Source: Methanosarcina horonobensis HB-1 = JCM 15518 (GTDB lineage: Archaea; Halobacteriota; Methanosarcinia; Methanosarcinales; Methanosarcinaceae). Taken from it: DNA of 64,000 nt. A program made the position numbers and the translations under genes. The notes under the pieces are model-generated. The model was not told the DNA's origin and made no database searches. It saw nothing but the letters and a program-made list of their open reading frames with translations. Within the stretch, counting starts at the first letter, position 1. Every line of letters begins with the position of its first letter. Below are positions 1 through 8,900 of this stretch, piece after piece. The stretch covers positions 1,219,036 to 1,283,035 of the forward strand of contig NZ_CP009516.1 in assembly GCF_000970285.1 (NCBI RefSeq), written 5' to 3'.

Positions 1-2408
1 ATTATGGTACCGTCTTTTTTTAACCGTAAAGTTCTGTAACGCTGGATCTTTTCTCTTTGTTTAATCTTTTCGATTAATTGTTTTACTTCCCCTTTAAGAT
101 TATCCGGTTCGAGTATTGACACGTTTTTTCCCAGAATCTCTTCAGCTGAGTAACCATAAATCTCCTCTGCCCCTTTATTCCAGCTGGTAATAGTACCATC
201 AAGAGACTCGGTTATAATAGCATCGTCTGAAGATTCCACAGCATCCGCCAGTTTCTTAAGTTTCTCTTCTGCTTTCTTGCTTTCTGTAATATCCTGAACT
301 GTTCCCCTCATTCTAACAGGAGCATTTTTTTCCTCAAAAATAACTTCTCCCTGTACATGGACTACACGCTCTTCTCCATCAGCCAGGATGATTCTATGAT
401 TAATGTCAAAGGGCTTTCCTTTTAAAGCTCTTTTAATGGCGTTGTCCACATATTCCCGATCGTCGGGGTGTGTGTGACTTAAAATCTCATTGTAGGATGA
501 GCAAGATTCTTGAGTAGTAAGTCCGAAAATACGATATATTTCATCAGACCAGTACATTTCATCCGTTACAAGATCCCAGTCCCAACTTCCAATATGAGCC
601 ATTTTTTGAGCTTCAGAGAATCTTCTCTCATTTTCCACTAATGCATTATAAGTTTCTTCAAGTTCAGCTGTACGTTCTTTAACTTTTTCTTCTAAACTGT
701 CACATGCTTTTTTAAGGGCTTCTTCTGCTTTTTTGCGCTCGGTGATATCTTGCGTTATGCCAAAACCGCTAGTCAGTGCTCCGCCTTTGTCAAATTCAAG
801 ATATGCCTTTTCACGCACCCACCTGATCTTACCGTCCGCGATGATGCGATGCTCGATTTCTTTTGGTTCGCTCACCAACCCCGCTTTCCATTCCTTCTCA
901 ACATACTCTCTATCATCCGGGTGGACCGCCGTAAGAAAGGTCTCATAGGTCAAGGGAGTGCCTTCTGGGATGCCAAAGATACGGTAATTTTCATCGGAAC
1001 AAGTCAATTCGTTTTTACGCACATCCAGACGCCAGCTGCCGATATTTCCCACAGCCTGGGCGTGATTGAGATCTTCCCGATTCTCCAGAAGCGCATTCAC
1101 AAGGGTGTCGCGTTCCTCCAGCGACTTGGCCAGCTTGATATTGCTGTAGCTTAACTGCGAGATCATATTGGCAAACGTCATGAAGAAGGCCATGCCTGTA
1201 TCCACAGCCTCCCTGCTTAACCGTGGAACTTTCTCAAGCGCCGCTATGTACTCCTCTTCGTTGAAACCATACTGTCTGGCCCGGGATCGGAAAAGCTCAT
1301 AGTCCAGAGACTCGTCATCAAAAAAGAACTGTCCAGAGAAGACATAGCCTATATGCTGGCTTTCCACTATGATGGGAGTTGCTATGTCCCACATATTGTT
1401 CTTGCACCTGTACAGCTTAAACTCTCCGGGGGAAACGTCAGTGGACAGCTCTGTGTCGCTTTCTATGCAGTGCTTGCAGGTTTCGGGATGAACTCTGTGG
1501 AATCTGGTGCAGATATCCTGCCAGCCGACACCTATCAGAACATTTCCTTTGAGATCATTCAGGCCTATGGGAATATGAGCAAGCTTATAGAAATCTTCCA
1601 TAAGGGGTTGGGTAGCCTCGACATCAATGATCTTGGCAAGCTCAAGGTTCGCCGTCTTCCGAGCAGGTGAGAGAATATTTTCCAGCTTCAGCCTGATATG
1701 TTGCTCTCTTTGGCGCAGCGCCTCTTCTGCTTGCTTGCGCTCAGTGATGTCGGTGAGCATACCCAGCGAGCCTGTAAACTTGCTATCCTCATTAAAAGAG
1801 GGTCTGGCACTTATAAGCACCCATAAGGCTAAGCCATCTTTACGTCTTAGTCTCAATTCATAGATCTCATCGATACCCTGTCTCCTCTTTTCCAGATTTA
1901 GTTTAAGGATAGCCTTACTTTCTTCATCGGCAAAGTCCCACACAAATCTACCAATCATTTCTTCCTGACTGTATCCTAACATCTCCGCCATTCTCTCATT
2001 GACGTAAGTAGTCCTGGCTTTAGTGTCAAGTATCCATATGCCCTCGTTGGCTACTTCAATGATGTTGCGGTACCTCTTCTCGCTCTCCTTAAGTTTTTCT
2101 TCAAATTTTTTCTGATCACTTATATCGAATATGTAAATGTTTACGCATTCTTTTTCGGGGAAAGGGTGAAACGCGATGAGGTATACTTTTTTTCCCACTT
2201 TAACTTCCGTTTTTTCCTGGTTATTTTGGGAAATTACCCTTTGCACAAAATCTCCGATACAGGAAGGTAGTCTTTCTCCGATTCTCATATCCCACTCGTG
2301 CAATAAGGGCTTGCCAGCCTCGTTTGAATAAAGAACAGTCCCATCTTTTTTCACAGTGAGCACGGGATTCGGGTTCTCCTCTGAAAATTGCTCCATGTTT
2401 GCTTTCAT
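1..2408 (-). CDS. PAS/PocR multi-domain sensor protein (C-terminus outside window)
   Basis: About 802 codons are visible, read leftward from an ATG at 2408; the C-terminus, probably with the transmitter, lies beyond the left edge. In order: an N-terminal PAS-like domain (residues about 1-100), a PAS (110-232, ending in GMLTDITERK), a PocR ligand-binding domain (about 255-400) with the paired-Cys segment CKHCIESD and the stretch YRCKNNMWD, then three more PAS domains (about 450-570, 600-720, 720 to the edge), each closing with a DIT[EK]-type motif. There is no signal peptide or membrane segment, so it should be cytosolic. PocR and MEDS domains were described together as likely sensors of small hydrocarbon derivatives; MEDS kinases follow downstream, so a role in sensing methanogenic substrates is plausible but inferred. 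Whether it is a kinase cannot be seen. Confidence 0.88.
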   Translation of the reverse strand, partial: MKANMEQFSEENPNPVLTVKKDGTVLYSNEAGKPLLHEWDMRIGERLPSCIGDFVQRVISQNNQEKTEVKVGKKVYLIAFHPFPEKECVNIYIFDISDQKKFEEKLKESEKRYRNIIEVANEGIWILDTKARTTYVNERMAEMLGYSQEEMIGRFVWDFADEESKAILKLNLEKRRQGIDEIYELRLRRKDGLALWVLISARPSFNEDSKFTGSLGMLTDITERKQAEEALRQREQHIRLKLENILSPARKTANLELAKIIDVEATQPLMEDFYKLAHIPIGLNDLKGNVLIGVGWQDICTRFHRVHPETCKHCIESDTELSTDVSPGEFKLYRCKNNMWDIATPIIVESQHIGYVFSGQFFFDDESLDYELFRSRARQYGFNEEEYIAALEKVPRLSREAVDTGMAFFMTFANMISQLSYSNIKLAKSLEERDTLVNALLENREDLNHAQAVGNIGSWRLDVRKNELTCSDENYRIFGIPEGTPLTYETFLTAVHPDDREYVEKEWKAGLVSEPKEIEHRIIADGKIRWVREKAYLEFDKGGALTSGFGITQDITERKKAEEALKKACDSLEEKVKERTAELEETYNALVENERRFSEAQKMAHIGSWDWDLVTDEMYWSDEIYRIFGLTTQESCSSYNEILSHTHPDDREYVDNAIKRALKGKPFDINHRIILADGEERVVHVQGEVIFEEKNAPVRMRGTVQDITESKKAEEKLKKLADAVESSDDAIITESLDGTITSWNKGAEEIYGYSAEEILGKNVSILEPDNLKGEVKQLIEKIKQREKIQRYRTLRLKKDGTI

Positions 2409-2645
2409 TTATTCTCTTCAGATCCCTCTTCTTGACGGTAGTACGCTTGCTTCAATGAACGTGTTCACAAATTAACACATTAATTGTTACGCTTATTTCT
2501 TGTCCTGATATATACGTTATATACATTTGAAGTAAAATTAATCGTTGTTAAATTGGTTAAACTTGCATATTATTGTTAAAAGCTCAGTACTATTGATTTC
2601 TCAGTTCAACTGCGTAAATCCTAAAGTGATAAAACAATCCGGAAC

Positions 2646-2738
2646 ATAGAGGATGAGCTTGTGGACTTGCGAACAGTAGTTCGAGGGATGAAGCAAGAAG
2701 CCACTTCCTCGCTTTCATCAGAAAGCAGGGAGGGGTAG
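2646..2738 (+). pseudogene. IS200/IS605 TnpB C-terminal relic
   Basis: A 31-codon open stretch ending in TAG reads IEDELVDLRTVVRGMKQEA and onward. A hydrophilic tail with a [S/G]MKQEA motif is typical of the last residues of archaeal TnpB proteins. The stop lies inside the hairpin described in the next entry, the usual arrangement in IS605-type elements, where the tnpB end overlaps the right end. The rest of the gene is not recognisable upstream, so this is a decayed remnant. The assignment is from motif memory, not a search. Confidence 0.5.
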
Positions 2739-2746
2739 TTCACCCT
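2698..2746 (+). repeat. IS605-type right-end / omegaRNA-like hairpin
   Basis: A hairpin with GCTTTC (2711-2716) pairing to GAAAGC (2721-2726) extends as an imperfect CTTCCTC/GGGAGGGG stem and is followed by GGGGTAGTTCAC. IS200/IS605 family right ends carry such a subterminal hairpin, and in TnpB systems this end forms the scaffold of the guide RNA. With only a relic of tnpB present, activity is unlikely. Confidence 0.4.
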
Positions 2747-3219
2747 TCTTCTTTCCCCTTAATGTAAAGTCGGCCTCTATATACAATCAAAATTACGGGC
2801 TCGGACGCTGTCCAGTAGGGTTCGAACTTAATTAGGAGCAAGTAATAGCTAATCCTGTTATCTTAGTGGCGAGATACAACCCGTCAATTTTTCTCGGACA
2901 CGCCTATTCAAGTAAATATACAATATATAATATGCCCAAAATATTTCGTTATAAGATATACGTGACAGCTCCCACGAATAAGTTCGCAGGCATCTATGGT
3001 ATTTCAACCAATGCAATGCTATACTGCCCTGGAGCAACTATTTATTCGTGTCTCGCTTCCATCGTTTCAAGTTTTACCTTTGAGACTTCTTCAAAGAACC
3101 TCATACTTGAGTTTCAGAGCAAAGTCAAGTGACCTTTGTAGCATTTGCAGCTTCCAAAGCAGAGCTCGACAACAGAGTATAATTGGAAAGTACAAAAATG
3201 TAATTAGTAGCATATTATG
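2747..3219. other. Non-coding interval between IS relics
   Basis: No convincing gene. Two overlapping plus-strand open frames (2866-3132 and 2996-3229) have low-complexity translations without recognisable motifs, no good ribosome binding site and no start context; they are more likely decayed transposon DNA between two IS605-type ends. Confidence 0.4.
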
Positions 3220-3276
3220 GGAGAGTTGACGGATTCATCCCATCAATAAATTGACGGGGATTCTCTTTCGCTCTCC
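3220..3276 (+). repeat. Second IS605-type right-end hairpin
   Basis: A nested structure has an outer helix GGAGAG (3220-3225) with CTCTCC (3271-3276) and an inner hairpin CCCATCAAT (3239-3247) with ATTGACGGG (3250-3258, one mismatch). The flanking words GGATTCATCCC and GGGGATTCTC match the layout I associate with Methanosarcina IS200/IS605 right ends. No intact tnpB precedes it. Confidence 0.4.
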
Positions 3277-3362
3277 TAAAAAAAATCACAGATTAAAAAG
3301 TTAAATGAAACTCTAGAACTGTGAGATGGGTTTATAATAAGACACTGCATTGAGAAAAACGC

Positions 3363-3620
3363 ATGGAATCCGAAAAAAGAATAAGCTCTTGTGATTCTAA
3401 GAAAATGATTTCTGTTTGGAAAAAAGAAAAGCCTGAACTCAAAAATACTCATTCTCATGTATTGCAAAATGTAACTATATGTGTTTATCTTGCTTTTCAG
3501 ACCTTTCTCAGAAGAGTAAAAGCAGGAGAAAACCCAGGACATTCGAGATTTGAAGGTAAAAACCGGTATGAAGGTAAAAACCGGTATTATAGTGTTACTT
3601 ATATTCAGTCTGGATTCTGA
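3363..3620 (+). pseudogene. IS200/IS605 TnpB N-terminal relic
   Basis: The 85-codon open frame contains VLQNV, TFLRRVKAGENPGHSRF, then GKNRY and a Y-Q-SGF ending. This is the order found in the N-terminal part of archaeal TnpB (a VLQNV segment, FFRRVKAGEKPGxPRFKGKxRY, then SFTYPQSGF). It stops directly after SGF, so the nuclease domain is missing. An 18-bp unit encoding EGKNRY is tandemly duplicated at 3553-3588. The fragment is in the same orientation as the tnpB C-terminal relic at 2646 but lies downstream of it, so at least two separate insertions decayed here. Confidence 0.7.
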
Positions 3621-3792
3621 CTAAAAGCATCAAAAATTAGGAATTGCTGACAATAATCTTTTTCTTTTCCATATAATAATTTATGCTCACACCTGCAATT
3701 CCTTTTTCTTCGGGAATAGATATGTAAAAAATAGATATGTAAAATAAAGATTGAACCAGCATGAAAGACCTCTTACCAGCATGAAAGGCCTC

Positions 3793-5268
3793 TTATTTCT
3801 CTTCTGGCATTGCGAACTTTATAATAAACTCAGTTCCCGAATTTTTTTTCAATTCAAGTTCGCCGTCCAGCTGATCTACAAGGGTAGTCACCAGTTGCAT
3901 GCCAAGAGTATCAGGATTTTCTAAATCAAGGCTTTCAGGAATACCTACTCCGTTATCTGAAACGATCAGAATAAAACTGGTGTCTTTTTTGCCTTCGTTT
4001 TCGCTTCTTATTTCGATATCGCATTCTCCGTTTTCTTCCCTGAAAAGTTTAATTTGGATTTTCCCTTTATCTCTACCTGGAAATGCGTGCTTTAGGGAGT
4101 TTGAAACAAGTTCATTAACAATTATCCCTAACGGAACTACAGTATCCATTTCAAGGAAGATTTTTTTCTCTATTTCCAGAACCAGATGGGCTCCTGAGGT
4201 TTCGACATTGTAGCACCTGAAAAGCTCCTTTGTAAGTTTCTTCAGGTACGCCGCAAAATTAAGGGTATTGATGTCTCTTGATTCGTATAGTTCCTCATGG
4301 ATTAAAGCCATTGAAATAACCCGATTCTGGCTGTCCCTGAAAGCTTTGAGAACTTTAGAAGTATTGCAAATTTTATTCTCTGTGAATTTTTCAGCCTGAA
4401 GGTCGAGGAGGGACGAAACTACCTGCAGGTTGTTCTTAATCCTGTGGTGAATCTCTTTTTTGCGTACTTCCTCAATTTTCGCCAGAGCCTCTTCTGCCTC
4501 TTTTTTTTCAGTGATATCATTCATTATCCCAAGTACTCTGTGAGAGTTTCCGTTTTCATCCGGAAAGTGAATCCCGTTTTCTTCGACATAGATATAACTC
4601 CCATCTTTTTTCTGGAACCTGAACTCGTGATTAAGCTTTCCTCTTTTTCTTCGAAAAGCATTGATCCTTTCAAGTGCGGGTTTGAGGTCTTCGGGATGAA
4701 TTTTTTCAATCCAGGAACTGAGTTCCATACTATCGAACTCTTCAGCTGTGTACCCTGTTATTTCTTCGATAGCGCCTGCCCATCTGACTCTGTTCTCTTT
4801 GATATTGAAATCATATATTAGCTGACCTGTCTGCTCCGTGATAATCCTATACCTTTCCTCACTTTCCTGAAGCTCTTCTTCTGCTCTTTTACGTTCAATG
4901 GAATAGCGGATAGAACGGTTTAATAGTCTGCCATCAACCTGTCCCTTGACCAGATAATCCTGAGCGCCTTTCTTTACGGCATCAATCCCTGTATTTTCGT
5001 CACTAATGCCGGTCAGGATTATTATGGGAACTCTTGAATTTGTTGCATGAATATCAAGAAAGGTTTCAGTACCATCGCTATCTGGCAATCTCAGATCTGA
5101 CAATATCACATCAAACTGGTGTTCTTTAAGAAATTCCAGGCCCTCTTTAAGGGTCTCTACATTTTTGAGTTCATATGGGAAGTCGGCAAACTCTTCGAGC
5201 ATCTCCTCGATTAGATTCGCATCCCCTGGATTATCCTCAAAAAGCAATATCTTTACCTTTTTTTCCAT
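3793..5268 (-). CDS. Response regulator-PAS-histidine kinase (HisKA_2 type)
   Basis: A cytosolic hybrid of 491 residues. Residues about 5-120 form a REC domain, with the acidic pair in LFEDNPGDA and the phosphoacceptor Asp in LSDLRLPDSD. Residues about 140-260 form a PAS domain ending GIMNDITEKK. A HisKA_2 dimerisation/phosphoacceptor segment follows, with His in KKEIHHRIKNNLQVVSSLLDLQ (about 270), and then a HATPase_c domain with an N-box NELVSNSLKHAF and a G-box SDNGVGIPE. It starts 31 bp after the stop of the CheY-like gene 5300-5743 in the same direction, so the two are probably cotranscribed. An N-terminal receiver feeding a HisKA_2 kinase suggests a phosphorelay, probably fed by the upstream giant kinase (inference). 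Confidence 0.93.
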   Translation of the reverse strand: MEKKVKILLFEDNPGDANLIEEMLEEFADFPYELKNVETLKEGLEFLKEHQFDVILSDLRLPDSDGTETFLDIHATNSRVPIIILTGISDENTGIDAVKKGAQDYLVKGQVDGRLLNRSIRYSIERKRAEEELQESEERYRIITEQTGQLIYDFNIKENRVRWAGAIEEITGYTAEEFDSMELSSWIEKIHPEDLKPALERINAFRRKRGKLNHEFRFQKKDGSYIYVEENGIHFPDENGNSHRVLGIMNDITEKKEAEEALAKIEEVRKKEIHHRIKNNLQVVSSLLDLQAEKFTENKICNTSKVLKAFRDSQNRVISMALIHEELYESRDINTLNFAAYLKKLTKELFRCYNVETSGAHLVLEIEKKIFLEMDTVVPLGIIVNELVSNSLKHAFPGRDKGKIQIKLFREENGECDIEIRSENEGKKDTSFILIVSDNGVGIPESLDLENPDTLGMQLVTTLVDQLDGELELKKNSGTEFIIKFAMPEEK

Positions 5269-5299
5269 ACCATGCCGTCCTATCCGGGTTACATTGGTC

Positions 5300-5743
5300 T
5301 TATTTCGATGGTAGTTTCACGACCTCAAGCCAGAAGTCCTCTATGGATCTAACTACTCTTATGAACTGATCAAAGTCGACAGGCTTGGTGACGTATGCAT
5401 TGGCGTGGAGATTATAGGATTTAAGTATATCTTCTTCAGCTTTGGAAGTCGTTAAAACCACTACAGGTATATTTTTTAAGTCATCGTCTCTTTTTATCTC
5501 TTCAAGAACCTCACGTCCGTCTTTCTTCGGTAAATTCAAGTCCAGAAGAATTATATCAGGGCGTGGAACACCTGAAAATTGTCCTTCACCCCGTAAAAAG
5601 AGTATTGCTTCTTCTCCGTCTTCCACAACATTCAAGTTATTTCGAATCTTTGCGTCTTCGAAGACTTCTTCGATTAATCCAACGTCTCCTTTACTGTCTT
5701 CGACTAACAGAATCTCTATGGATTTCGCCACCTGTGTTCTCAT
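5300..5743 (-). CDS. CheY-like response regulator (Rcp1 type)
   Basis: A stand-alone receiver domain of 147 residues: the acidic pocket is in LLVEDSKGD (about 12-20), the phosphoacceptor Asp in [12 protein letters not shown], the conserved Thr in VVVLTTSK and the conserved Lys in YVTKPVD. No output domain follows. The long loop between the first acidic residues and the phosphorylation site and the [12 protein letters not shown] segment match the Rcp1 group that partners phytochrome-like kinases with a YVASHDLQEPL-type H-box. Exactly such a kinase is encoded 204 bp upstream (5948-11782), which makes it the likely phosphodonor. The gene is probably cotranscribed with the downstream REC-PAS-kinase. 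Confidence 0.93.
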   Translation of the reverse strand: MRTQVAKSIEILLVEDSKGDVGLIEEVFEDAKIRNNLNVVEDGEEAILFLRGEGQFSGVPRPDIILLDLNLPKKDGREVLEEIKRDDDLKNIPVVVLTTSKAEEDILKSYNLHANAYVTKPVDFDQFIRVVRSIEDFWLEVVKLPSK

Positions 5744-5947
5744 TTATATAACCTTCTCGATGATAATACAAAAAAAACTTTTAGTTATTTTTTTACTTAT
5801 TATAGAATCTGGTTAAGGTTTAAACCGGTTCTCAGAGTCAGATTTTCTCCACGATACTGTTTTTTTGACATTACGACACTGTTTTTTCTGATATTATTAT
5901 TACTGTTTTTTTCTAAACATTATTGTTCACAAGGCTAAAACTACTCT

Positions 5948-8900
5948 TCATAAGGCTTTTCTAGGGTTAACTGGTAGAGTGAAATAAAAGGTTGAACCCT
6001 TGCCAGGCTCGGATTCTACCCATATTTGCCCTTCATGCCTTTCTATAATCTTTTTACAAATCGAAAGTCCAATTCCTGTTCCCTGGTATTCTTCCCTTTT
6101 ATGCAGCCTTTTAAAAACTTCAAAAATCCTTTCGGAATATTTAGGGTCGATTCCTATTCCATTATCCTGCACTGAGAACAGCCATTGATCAGCTTTTATC
6201 TCTGCGGAAATCTTAATTTCTGGGGCTTTTTCACTGCGGAACTTTATCGCGTTGCTGATAAGATTCTGGAATACCTGAGCAAACTGGATGGAATCCGCCA
6301 TTACTACAGGTAAATAACCATAAGATATGCTGGCTTTATTTTCTGTCATGGACACCTCCAGATCAGATAACACCTGCTCCAGAATAAATTTGCAATCCGT
6401 AGGCTCGAATTCTCTGGCTTTCGTAGTCACTCGAGAAAATTCAAGAAGATCATTTATCAGGACTTGCATACGAGAGGCTCCATCTACAGCAAAGTGTATG
6501 TATTTATCAGCCTTGCTATCAAGTTCACCCTGATACTTCCTCTGTAATAGCTGCAGGTAACTCACTATCATTCTTAAGGGCTCCTGCAGGTCGTGAGATG
6601 CTACATAAGCAAACTGTTCCAGTTCTCCATTTGAGCGGGCAAGTTCCTCTAATTTTTGTTGTAACATTTTTTCTGCTTTTCTACGTTCTGTAATGTCTCT
6701 TGCTGCGGCAAAGATCCCTATCACCTTGCCCGCTTCATCTTTATAAATCGAAGCATTATACAGAACAGGAGTTATATGCCCGTTCCTGTGCTGAATTTCA
6801 AGAGGATAATCCCGCACCAGCCCTTCCTGAAATACATGCTTATACCCTTCTCTGGCTTTCTCAGGCTCTGTGAAATAATCCGAGAAGTCGGTCCCGATCA
6901 ACTCCTTACGAGAGTAGCCGGTAACCGATTCAGTAGAATTATTTACATCAGTGATTTTGCCGTCCGGACCGATAGTTACAAGGGGGTCCACGCTTGCCTC
7001 TATGAGACTGCGGTTATATGCATTAGCTAGTTTAATTGCTTTTTCAGCCCTCTTATGCTCGGTGATATCAAACAGAGCACCTATCAATCCGTCTATCTGA
7101 TCTTTTATATTGAAAAAAGGAACTTTTGTTACGACAAACTCTTTCCCAAGGCTTTTTGTGAGATACCTATTTTTCAATTCTGCACGATATTTTTTTCCTT
7201 CCTTATAAATCTGAAGATCAATATTGTCATATTTTTTAATCAAATCTTCAGGAGCATTATCCGTAAGTTCCCAGTAGCTTTTACCAATTATCCGTTCTTT
7301 AGGAAGTCCCACAACTTCATTTGCAAAGAGTGAATTGCAGCCTATATACTTGCCTTCCGTATTTTTATAAAATATTGGAACCGGAACAGCATCAAGTAAT
7401 GTTTCCTGGAAATTCAGGCTCTCTTTCAGGGCTCTTTCTGTCTTCCTGAGTTCGGTAACATCACGCGCAGCTGCAAAAATTCCGATAACTTCGTCATCTT
7501 CATCCCGATAAACGGATGCATTGTACAAAACAGATGTAACATACCCGTCCCTGTGCTGGATCTCCAGAGCATAATCTCGCACCAGTCCTTCCCTGAATAC
7601 CTGCTTATATCCTTCTTTAGCTTTTTCAGGTTCGGTAAAATAGTTCGAAAAGTCGGTGCCAATAAGTTCTTTCCGAGAATATCCGGTGACAGACTCCGTA
7701 GCTTCATTTACATCCGTAATTCTACCATCAGGACCAATAGTAACCAGGGGATCCAAACTGGCTTCAATAAGACTACGGTTATACTTGCTGGCCAGTTCGA
7801 GTTCTTTTTGAGCCTTTTTAAGTTCGGTGATATCACGTGCTGCAGCAAAAACCCCGATAACTCCTCCATATTCATCCCGATAAACAGAGGCATTGTACAG
7901 AACAGGGGTCGTTTTCCTACTCCTGTGCTGGATTTCCAGAGCATAATCAAGCACTGATCCTTCCTGGAATACATGTTTGTATCCTTCTCTGGCTTTTTCA
8001 GGCTCCGTAAAATAATCAGAGAAATCAGTTCCTATCAATTCGCTTCTGTTATAACCTGTGACCAGTTCGGTAGCCTCATTTACATCGGTTATCTTTCCGT
8101 CAGGACCTATAGTAACCAGTGGGTCCAGACTGGCTTCAATCAGGCTACGGTTATATGCGTTAGCGAACTCCAGCGCTTTTTCAGCTTTTTTCCTCTCGGT
8201 AATATCCTGAACTATCCCCATCATTCGGAAGGGAACATTTTCCTTATCGAAAATAACTTCACCCTGTTCATGGACTATGCGTTCTTCTCCATTGGCTAAG
8301 ATAATCCGATGATCAATGCTGTAAGGTTTTCCGTCTAAAGCTTCTATGACAGCATTATTCACATATTCCCGGTCATCTGGATGTATATAACTTAAAAATG
8401 CATCGTAAGTCGCGCCGAATTCTTGAGGATTGCATCCAAAAATCCGATAAATTTCATCAGACCAGTATAACCCGTTAGTTACAATATTCCAATCCCAATT
8501 CCCAAGGTGTGCCATTTTTTGGGCTTCAGCAAGACCTTTTTCGCTCTCCTTCAGCGAACTGTAGGCCTCTTCAAGCTCCGATGTACGTTCTTCGACCAGC
8601 TCTTCTAAATTATCGAGTGTCTCTTTCAGTCTAGCTTCTGCTATTTTTATATCCGTAATATCACGGGAGATAGCAAGAACAGAGGTCACTTCACCATCAA
8701 CAAACTCCGGTACTACTCGAGTATTAAAATGATATTCCTGCCCTTGAGGCGATGTATACCGAAATTCCATCGTTTTGGGTTTGCCTGTGGTAAAAACCTC
8801 TTCATGATTTCCTTCCCAGAATTCTACTTTTTCTTGACTCATTTCCAGTTCAGTGTGAGTTTTACCAATGATTTCTTCTTGAGAACGACCATAAGGTATC

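Noticed and set aside
2800-2835. GGGTTCGAAC, similar to a tRNA T-arm
   Set aside because: No matching T-stem, acceptor stem or anticodon arm could be built around it.
2866-3229. Two overlapping plus-strand frames (88 and 77 codons)
   Set aside because: No motifs, no ribosome binding site, and located between IS605-type ends.
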